Shown piece by piece: positions 13,117 to 18,467 of a stretch of 25,835 bases of DNA; the stretch's first letter is position 1, and every line of letters begins with the position of its first letter. The notes below the pieces were generated by a model. The model was not told where the DNA came from. It searched no databases and was given only the letters and a program-made list of their open reading frames with translations. Origin of the DNA: JBEKLJ01 sp050010255. GTDB taxonomy: Bacteria; Acidobacteriota; Terriglobia; Bryobacterales; Bryobacteraceae. The position numbers and the translations under genes were made by a program. The DNA is taken from NCBI GenBank assembly GCA_050010255.1, contig JBEKLJ010000016.1, positions 1 to 25,835 of the forward strand, given 5' to 3'.

Positions 13117-14247
13117 TCATCCCACCGGCAGGCGCTCGATGATCTGGATGCCAAAGGCCTCCAGACCAACTACCTTGCGGGGGTGATTAGTCAGCAGCCG
13201 GATGGTGCGCAGCCCGAGGTCGGAGAGGATCTGCGCTCCGATGCCGGCTTCGTACTGGAGCAGGCGCTGGCCGTCGGCGCTGGCCTGGTCGGCGCGGTCG
13301 GCCGGGTGGCTGGCGATCTGGTCCAGGCCGGCATCGCCCGCTACGAAGCGCATGCCCGCTCCGGTGTGGTGCAGGTAGACGAGAACGCCCACGCCCGCGG
13401 TGGCGATGCGCTCCAGCGCGTCGAGGAGGATCTTCCGGCACTCGCAGGTGGTTGAGGCGAACACGTCGCCGTAAGCGCAGCGCGCGTGCATCCGCACCAG
13501 CACGTTCTCCTGCCCGCGGACCTCGCCGCGCACCAGCGCCAGGTGGACCTCCGGGTCGGTCGAGGTGGCGTAGGCGATGGTGTGGAACTCGCCGAACCCG
13601 GTCTGGATCGTGCCCTCGGCCAGGCGGCGGACGAACCGCTCGTGCTGGAGCCGGTAGCGGATCAACCCGGCCACCGAGATCATCTTCAGGCCGTGCCGCC
13701 GGCAAAAGTCCTGGAGCTGAGGCGTGCGCGCCATGGTTCCGTCGTCGTTCATGACTTCGCAAATCACGCCGGCAGGGGGCAAACCGGCCAGCCGGGCCAG
13801 GTCAACCGCGGCTTCGGTCTGCCCGGCGCGGACGAGCACGCCGCCTTCGCGCGCCCGCAGCGGGAAGATGTGGCCGGGACGGGCCAGATCGGCGGGGCGG
13901 GTTTTCGGATCGATGGCGACGCCGATGGTGTGCGCGCGGTCGGCGGCCGAGATGCCGGTGGTCGTGCCTTCGCGCGCGTCGATGGTCTCGCAGAATGCCG
14001 TGCCGAACCGCGAGGTGTTCCGCGACGACAGCGGCGGCAGGTGCAGCTCCTCGCACCGCTCCGCGGTCAGCGCCAGGCAGATCAGGCCGCGGCCGTGGCT
14101 GGCCATGAAGTTGACGGCCTCGGGCGTGGCCTTCTCGGCGGCCAGCGTGAGATCGCCCTCGTTTTCCCGGTCTTCGTCATCGACGACGACCAGCATGCGG
14201 CCGGCGCGGATCTCCTCCAGAGCCTCCGGTATGGAAGCGAACGGCAT
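13117..14247 (-). CDS. ribBA: RibBA: DHBP synthase with eroded GTP cyclohydrolase II domain
   Basis: The protein has 376 residues from ATG 14247 (a GTG at 14286 lies inside repeat copy C and is less likely). Residues 1-200 are 3,4-dihydroxy-2-butanone-4-phosphate synthase: 'VVDDEDRENEGDL' (21-33), 'TTTGISAADRAHTI' (95-108) and 'RPGHIFPLRAREGG' (123-136), all intact. Residues 205-376 are the GTP cyclohydrolase II fold. The zinc cysteines C257, C268 and C270 and the C-terminal 'TIRLLTNHPRKVVGLEAFGI' are kept. The usual YLRQEGRGIGL segment reads 'YLHHTGAGMRF', and no equivalents of the catalytic Tyr and Asp-x-Arg are visible. It probably makes DHBP for riboflavin; the second activity is doubtful, as in the RibBX proteins. 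Confidence 0.9.
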   Translation of the reverse strand: MPFASIPEALEEIRAGRMLVVVDDEDRENEGDLTLAAEKATPEAVNFMASHGRGLICLALTAERCEELHLPPLSSRNTSRFGTAFCETIDAREGTTTGISAADRAHTIGVAIDPKTRPADLARPGHIFPLRAREGGVLVRAGQTEAAVDLARLAGLPPAGVICEVMNDDGTMARTPQLQDFCRRHGLKMISVAGLIRYRLQHERFVRRLAEGTIQTGFGEFHTIAYATSTDPEVHLALVRGEVRGQENVLVRMHARCAYGDVFASTTCECRKILLDALERIATAGVGVLVYLHHTGAGMRFVAGDAGLDQIASHPADRADQASADGQRLLQYEAGIGAQILSDLGLRTIRLLTNHPRKVVGLEAFGIQIIERLPVG

Positions 14248-14276
14248 CAATATAGAGTATCGCCGATGGCCCGGAT

Positions 14277-14340
14277 GTTTCACCACGATCGTAGCGAGGC
14301 GCGATGAGAGGAGTGCAGATACAAGGCGCGCGACGGCGCC
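14277..14340. repeat. Dispersed palindromic element, copy C (left half)
   Basis: From GTTTCACCACGATCGTAGCG through GAGGCGCGATGAGAGG to CAGATACAAGGCGCGCGACGG this matches the left arm of copy A with few changes. It breaks off in the hairpin region, a few bases before the TAA of the gene ending at 14347. It lies between two minus-strand genes, just upstream of ribBA. Confidence 0.8.
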
Positions 14341-14346
14341 GCCCGC

Positions 14347-15135
14347 TTAAACGGCCAGCTCTCCGCGATACATCATCTCTTTCAGATTGAACTTAGCTTT
14401 CACCGTCAGGCGGCCGAGTAGCGTCGAGAAAGTCACTTCGGCATCGTGGCGATCAAGAGCCACAATGTCCTTCGCGAATCCGAACAGCAAGCTCGAGGCG
14501 CCGGTGGTCAACTGCGGTTGGACGACGCCCGGCTGCGCCAGCGCCTTGCCCTTCGGCTGAAGCGACGTAAGCCCCTTGAGGCGATCCAGCATTTCGTCCG
14601 ATGGCTCCGAGGACTCGCCGGATCGCTCGCCCCGCGATTCGCGGCCCCGGCCGGAGTTCAGCGGGAACCCGCTCACGCTGATGACATAGCGATTGGCGAG
14701 AGACTCCGGAAGCGTCGTCTTGAGCGCTTCCAGGATTGGCTTGGCGCTTTCCCATCGCACCGTGCCCTTGAACTGCGTCGCGCCTCCGCGGCCTCCGGGG
14801 CCTCCGCGTCCGCCCCTTCCTCCACCCATACCGCCCCCCGGAAACGAGATGCCTCCGGGGAATTGAATGCCGCCGCCTCGCCCGCCCGGTCCGCCGCCTC
14901 GCCCGCCTGGTCCGCCGCCTTGCCAAGAACGGGACTCGGCCGTGACCTGCTTGGCCCAAGGCGAGCGTGTAATGAGCCGGTCGATCTCTTCGCTGGTCCA
15001 TTCGGCGGGTGGTTTCTTCTTCCAGAACTCGGAGCTCGAGGCATAGAGGCGGCTCCACGTCGCCGCACTGGCTCCGGCGGCCAGCACGAGCAGGCCGCGC
15101 CTCGTCAGAAACAGGGAACTCTCGCTATCGCGCAT
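14347..15135 (-). CDS. Tat-exported Gly-rich protein of a type common in acidobacteria
   Basis: The protein has 262 residues. ATG 15135 is chosen because GGAG sits 6 nt upstream; ATG 15147 has no ribosome binding site. A twin-arginine-like signal TRRGLLVLAAGASAA (11-25) is followed by 'FWKKKPPAEWTSEEID' (37-52) and RSPWAKQVTAES (57-68). I associate this block with many secreted proteins of unknown function in acidobacterial genomes. Residues about 72-118 are almost pure Gly with Arg and Pro (GGPGGRGGG repeats), a flexible low-complexity linker. The C-terminal half (about 120-262) is predicted alpha/beta and is not recognised. It sits 33 nt downstream of sodC and is probably co-transcribed with it. 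Confidence 0.7.
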   Translation of the reverse strand: MRDSESSLFLTRRGLLVLAAGASAATWSRLYASSSEFWKKKPPAEWTSEEIDRLITRSPWAKQVTAESRSWQGGGPGGRGGGPGGRGGGIQFPGGISFPGGGMGGGRGGRGGPGGRGGATQFKGTVRWESAKPILEALKTTLPESLANRYVISVSGFPLNSGRGRESRGERSGESSEPSDEMLDRLKGLTSLQPKGKALAQPGVVQPQLTTGASSLLFGFAKDIVALDRHDAEVTFSTLLGRLTVKAKFNLKEMMYRGELAV

Positions 15136-15168
15136 GAGCGTCTCCATTCGCCGGACGTTCGGCGTCCG

Positions 15169-15675
15169 CTAGTGCGTAATCACCCCGCAGGCGATCCGTG
15201 CGCCGGCGTTGCCCGCGGGGTCCGTCGCGTAGTCGTCCTTGCCGGCATGGATGACTAGCGAGGTCCCGCCCTCGTGGAACAGTGAGTTCGCCCCGGCGGC
15301 CAGCGTCACGCCGTGCGCGTAAATAGTGACGTGCGCGCCGCCGTTGGCCCCGACCACAAGATTGTCCAGGTCGCCCGCGTGCGCGCCCTGCGGGTTGTTC
15401 CTCCCGTGGTGCTTGTGCTCGGGATTGAAGTGGCCGCCGGCGGTCTTGAAGTCCGGCGCTTCGCAAGCGCCCGCTTCATGGACATGAATGGCGTGCTCGC
15501 CCGGCGGCAGGTTGTGCAGCCGAAGCGAGATCTTCACGTCGTTCCCGGCCTGGGTGAGCGTGGCCGTGCCCACGCTCTGCCCCTGCGCGTTCTTCAATTC
15601 GGCCCTGGCGTGCTCCGCCGCCCACATCGCGGAGGAGAACACGAGAACCCAGACCAGCGTTGTCAGACTCTTCAT
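15169..15675 (-). CDS. sodC: Periplasmic Cu/Zn superoxide dismutase
   Basis: SodC converts superoxide to oxygen and peroxide in the periplasm. The protein has 168 residues. ATG 15675 lies downstream of AGGAGG, and residues 1-20 form a Sec signal ending near AMWAAEHA. All metal ligands are visible: H64 and H66 in 'HAIHVHEAGAC', bridging H82 in GGHFNP, further His in HKHHG (88-91), H99 and D102 in AHAGDLDN, and H143 in LVIHAGKDD. The structural disulfide pair is C71 and C163. Length and motif order are normal. A TATACC extended -10 box precedes it at 15707-15716. The Gly-rich Tat-type protein follows 33 nt downstream. Confidence 0.95.
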   Translation of the reverse strand: MKSLTTLVWVLVFSSAMWAAEHARAELKNAQGQSVGTATLTQAGNDVKISLRLHNLPPGEHAIHVHEAGACEAPDFKTAGGHFNPEHKHHGRNNPQGAHAGDLDNLVVGANGGAHVTIYAHGVTLAAGANSLFHEGGTSLVIHAGKDDYATDPAGNAGARIACGVITH

Positions 15676-15706
15676 CGACCCTGCCCTCCTGTAGTGGCCC
15701 AATACT

Positions 15707-15716
15707 GGTATAGCAC
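15707..15716 (-). promoter_or_regulatory. Extended -10 promoter of sodC
   Basis: On the minus strand TGC directly precedes TATACC (15707-15712), an extended -10 arrangement. No -35 is seen. The leader would be about 25 nt and contains the AGGAGG ribosome binding site. Confidence 0.4.
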
Positions 15717-15747
15717 CCAGCGTGCGCCGTAGCGCGGGCGCGGCGGG

Positions 15748-15776
15748 TTGTGCGCGGAGGCCGGGCGGGGTATCCT
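15748..15776 (+). promoter_or_regulatory. Promoter of the LacI-type sugar-binding gene
   Basis: TTGTGC (15748-15753) is followed after 17 nt by TATCCT (15771-15776). The start site would lie near 15783, 24 nt before GTG 15807. It diverges from the sodC promoter, so one protein bound in the roughly 35 bp between them could affect both. Confidence 0.45.
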
Positions 15777-15806
15777 TGCTCAGAACGCCCTATCAGGACT
15801 AGCGCG

Positions 15807-16658
15807 GTGCAAAGTCGTATTCACATCATCGGCCTGATTCTGCCCGGCCTGACCGACACGCACTTCGCCAAGATCTCCAGCGGAGTGACGCGCATCATGC
15901 AGCCGAAGGGTTACACGGTGCTGATCTCGAACTCCGAAGGCGACGCCGCCGCGGAGCGGCACGCCGTGGACCTGCTGCTGTCCTGCCAGCAGGTGGACGG
16001 CCTGATCCTGGCCTCGGCGCAGAAAGTTGGCGAGACGGCCCTGTTCCGCCGGCTGGAGAAGCACAGCATGCGGTACGTGCTGGTGGATCGCGACATGCCC
16101 GGAGTGGCGGCGCACTTCGTGGGCGCCGACGACGAAGCCATCGGAGCGGTGGCGGCCGAGCACTTGATCGCGCGCGGCTGCCGGCACATTGCGCACATCC
16201 AGGGCCCCGAGACCTCGACCGGCGTCGGCCGCTCGAAGGGCTACGCCGCCGCGCTGGCCGCGCACGGGTTGAGGGCCGCCCCGGGTTACGTCGTCAAGGG
16301 CGGCACTAGCGACGCCTCCGGCTACGCGGCTATGAAGAGGCTGCTGTCGGTGAACCCGCGCGTGGACGGGGTGGTTTGTTACAACGACGCGGTCGCGGTG
16401 GGCGCCATCAAGGCGATCCTGGAGGCCGGTCTCGAGGTGCCGTACGACATCGAGGTCGTGGGCGTGGGCAACGTGCACTACTCCGACATCCTCCGCGTTC
16501 CCCTCTCAACCATCGACCTCAACAGCACCCAGATGGGCGAGCGTGCGGCTGAGCTGCTGGTCCGGCTGCTCGCCTCCCGGAAGCCGCGCGCGCCGCAGCG
16601 GGTCCTGATCCCCTTTGACCTGATCGCGCGCGAGTCGAGCAAGCCGGCGGCGGTGTGA
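15807..16658 (+). CDS. LacI-type periplasmic-binding-protein-like domain without HTH
   Basis: The protein has 283 residues from GTG 15807 (AGGA about 9 nt upstream). It is the ligand-binding module of LacI/GalR regulators: 'IHIIGLILPGLTDTHFAKIS' at the very N-terminus, 'QQVDGLILASAQ', 'VDRDMPGVAAHFVGADDE', 'GCRHIAHIQGPETSTGVGRS', 'VDGVVCYNDAVAVGAIKAIL' and 'LSTIDLNSTQMGERAAELL'. The ~60-residue DNA-binding helix-turn-helix that normally precedes this is missing. The 130 nt up to sodC do not encode one in any frame I checked, and there is no signal peptide. It is therefore a cytoplasmic sugar-binding domain alone, either a truncated regulator or a sensor acting through a partner. The YkgJ-type gene follows 12 nt downstream. 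Confidence 0.85.
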   Translation: MQSRIHIIGLILPGLTDTHFAKISSGVTRIMQPKGYTVLISNSEGDAAAERHAVDLLLSCQQVDGLILASAQKVGETALFRRLEKHSMRYVLVDRDMPGVAAHFVGADDEAIGAVAAEHLIARGCRHIAHIQGPETSTGVGRSKGYAAALAAHGLRAAPGYVVKGGTSDASGYAAMKRLLSVNPRVDGVVCYNDAVAVGAIKAILEAGLEVPYDIEVVGVGNVHYSDILRVPLSTIDLNSTQMGERAAELLVRLLASRKPRAPQRVLIPFDLIARESSKPAAV

Positions 16659-16670
16659 CGGCTGCCCGCC

Positions 16671-17453
16671 ATGCCTGACGCCGCGCCGGGCCGCGTCTGG
16701 GTGCCGTTCGAGCTGGACCTCGGCCAGCGCACCATCGAGGCCAGCGCCGAGATTCCCGATGCGCCGATGCGCGTGGCCGACCTGCTGCCCGTACTGCTCT
16801 CCTTCGACGGAGCGGTTGTGGAGATGGTGGCCGACCAGGTGCGCGCGGCGGGCAAGATCATCACCTGCGGCCTGGGGTGCGGCGCGTGCTGCCGGCAGAT
16901 CGTGCCCATCAGCGAGGCCGAGGCGCTATACCTCGCCGAGCTGGTTGGGGCCATGCCGGCCGAACGCCAGGCCCGCGTGCGCGAGCGGTTTCGGGACGCG
17001 CTGGCGGCGGCCGGCGAGAGCCTCCTCAGCCGCCTGCGCGACACCTCCGGGTGCCAGGAGCTGGAGGCCCGCCTGGCGCTGCACGCCGAGTACTTCGGCA
17101 AGCGGATTGCCTGTCCGTTCCTGGAGGAGGAGAGCTGCTCGATCTACGAGCATCGGCCCATGACCTGCCGCGAGTACCTGGTGACCTCGCCCGCGGTTTG
17201 CTGCTGGGATCCGCGTCCCGGCAGCATCGAGCCCGTGCCGATGCCCTTGAAGCTCTCGGTGATGCTCTACTGCTTCGGCGACGGCATCGGGAACCAGCCC
17301 ACGCGCTGGCTGCCGCTGCTGCTGGCCCTGGAGTGGGCGGAGCGCCACGCGGGCGAACCCGTGCCCTGCTACCCAGCCCCGCAGATGTTCCGCAACTTCG
17401 TGCGGCGGGCGGAGGCGCTGGCCCGGTGCGAGCGCGAGGACGCGGCGCCCTGA
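16671..17453 (+). CDS. YkgJ-family cysteine-cluster protein
   Basis: The protein has 260 residues. It has the cysteine pattern of the YkgJ/CxxCxxCC zinc- or iron-chelating family: C66-x3-C70-x2-C73-C74 in 'TCGLGCGACCRQIVPIS', C148 in 'RIACPFLEEESCSIYEHRP' with C156, and C166 in MTCREY, followed by C177-C178. The EHRP-x-x-CREY block is diagnostic. The family probably coordinates a metal or an iron-sulfur cluster, but the biochemical role is not established. The N-terminal 50 residues (FELDLGQRTIEASAEIPDAP) are an extra beta-rich segment. ATG 16671 has no clear ribosome binding site and follows the previous stop by 12 nt, so translation is probably coupled. Confidence 0.85.
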   Translation: MPDAAPGRVWVPFELDLGQRTIEASAEIPDAPMRVADLLPVLLSFDGAVVEMVADQVRAAGKIITCGLGCGACCRQIVPISEAEALYLAELVGAMPAERQARVRERFRDALAAAGESLLSRLRDTSGCQELEARLALHAEYFGKRIACPFLEEESCSIYEHRPMTCREYLVTSPAVCCWDPRPGSIEPVPMPLKLSVMLYCFGDGIGNQPTRWLPLLLALEWAERHAGEPVPCYPAPQMFRNFVRRAEALARCEREDAAP

Positions 17454-17519
17454 GGCGCGCCGGTGGCTCAGCAAGCAGGCTCCTAGTGAGCTGCCCCAGT
17501 GGTTCGCTTAGCAGTGATT

Positions 17520-17795
17520 TCAGTGCTGTCTGCGCGAGGCACGCCCGCCCGAGTGCTTCACCTGGAGACCTATCCCGATTCCGATCGAAGCTGCCAGGAG
17601 AAACCAAACTAGCCAGGACGACAAGACAGAACGCCCAAAAAACAAGTACCCTACGGATGCGCAAATCACGATCACTGCAAAAACGACACCAAGGAGGCGA
17701 AGCGCGATTTCCCAGTCAGGAATCGGCGCTCGCAGTCCCAGCATTATCCCCAACCACTCACGTTTGCTCGGCTTTCGTCCGATTGTCTCGAACAT
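17520..17795 (-). CDS. Small two-helix membrane protein, unknown
   Basis: The protein has 91 residues. The N-terminus MFETIGRKPSKREWLGIMLG is amphipathic, followed by two transmembrane helices (LLGVVFAVIVICASVGYLFF and WLVWFLLAASIGIGIGLQV) and a basic, His-containing tail. Codon use and base composition are markedly less GC-rich than the neighbouring genes, suggesting transfer. The ribosome binding site is weak. No homolog is recognised. The hydrophobic pattern, with charged residues confined to the termini, argues for a real gene, but it is short. Confidence 0.55.
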   Translation of the reverse strand: MFETIGRKPSKREWLGIMLGLRAPIPDWEIALRLLGVVFAVIVICASVGYLFFGRSVLSSWLVWFLLAASIGIGIGLQVKHSGGRASRRQH

Positions 17796-17925
17796 TGCGG
17801 GGCCTCATCTTCGCCGGCATCTCCATTTTGGTTTCCGGCTTCTAGGTCAGAATACACCAGCCGCCATCCTTTGAGCCTCCGAGTTGCAGTTTTCGCTTCG
17901 GGAGCCAGCTTCGCCTGCGATCTTC

Positions 17926-18056
17926 CTAGGCGGCCAGAAGCTGGCGCATGGCCTGCTCCTGGCCGACCGAGCGAACCAGGATCTGGTCGCGATGAGCCAG
18001 GTACAGCTCGACGCCTTCGACCTCAACTACCGTCACCGCAACTGTCCTGCGCCTTG
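17926..18056 (-). pseudogene. 3' end of a gene truncated at a palindromic half element
   Basis: Read on the minus strand, the frame ending in TAG (17926-17928) encodes VAVTVVEVEGVELYLAHRDQ and then ILVRSVGQEQAMRQLLAA, a clear coding composition. Going upstream, it runs directly into the half copy of the palindromic element at 18057-18104 and loses all coding character. A GTG at 18036 could start a 36-residue peptide, but no ribosome binding site supports it. The family is not recognised. The rest of the gene-free stretch 17796-18120 (up to 17925) shows nothing I can name. Confidence 0.4.
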
Positions 18057-18104
18057 CCGGCCTCCCGCAAGCCGCAGCCGAAGGCGTGTGAGAAGATCGG
18101 GCTA
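18057..18104. repeat. Dispersed palindromic element, copy D (right half)
   Basis: These 48 bases are identical to 13064-13111, the right arm of copy B including its terminal repeat ending in GATCGGGCTA. The left arm is absent; a gene remnant takes its place. Confidence 0.9.
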
Positions 18105-18120
18105 GTTCCGCCAGGAGCTG

Positions 18121-18393
18121 CTACGCGGTCACGAATCCCAAAGCCGGCAGGCGCGCCAGCTCCTCGTCGAGATGCGTGAGTGCGGCGCTGAGCATCGTTT
18201 TGTAGCGCGGGTTCTGGGTTGATTCCAGATCGTGTAGAACGCGGGTCCGGGACAGCAGCAGGTGTTCCCTCTTGCGGAGCAGCTCGACTTCAGTCGGATA
18301 GGTTGTAGAAGAGCGCAATTGGCGTGATGGGCGCCCCGCTCTGCGTGCTTCGATCTGGCCCTGGACCCGCTTGCTCTCCGAATGTCGGGCCAT
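18121..18393 (-). CDS. Short charged protein, unknown
   Basis: The protein has 90 residues from ATG 18393, chosen because a perfect TATAAT lies 6 nt upstream and the open sequence before it looks non-coding. The N-terminal third is basic and low in complexity (ARHSESKRVQGQIEARRAGR). From about residue 36 a helical region begins: 'TEVELLRKREHLLLSRTRVL', then KTMLSAALTHLDEELARLPA, probably a coiled coil or helical hairpin. No enzyme motif is seen. The short size, charge and own promoter would fit a small nucleic-acid-binding or adaptor protein, but that is only inference. Confidence 0.55.
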   Translation of the reverse strand: MARHSESKRVQGQIEARRAGRPSRQLRSSTTYPTEVELLRKREHLLLSRTRVLHDLESTQNPRYKTMLSAALTHLDEELARLPALGFVTA

Positions 18394-18399
18394 GTCTAT

Positions 18400-18405
18400 A
18401 TTATA
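18400..18405 (-). promoter_or_regulatory. -10 box TATAAT of a probable leaderless promoter
   Basis: A perfect TATAAT on the minus strand ends 6 nt before ATG 18393. The expected transcription start coincides with the start codon. No good -35 is visible. Confidence 0.5.
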
Positions 18406-18467
18406 GGCGGTGGGAGATCCTTCTGCTCGACCTGAAGGGATATTCATCGGCGCGGCGGTGCGCCGGC

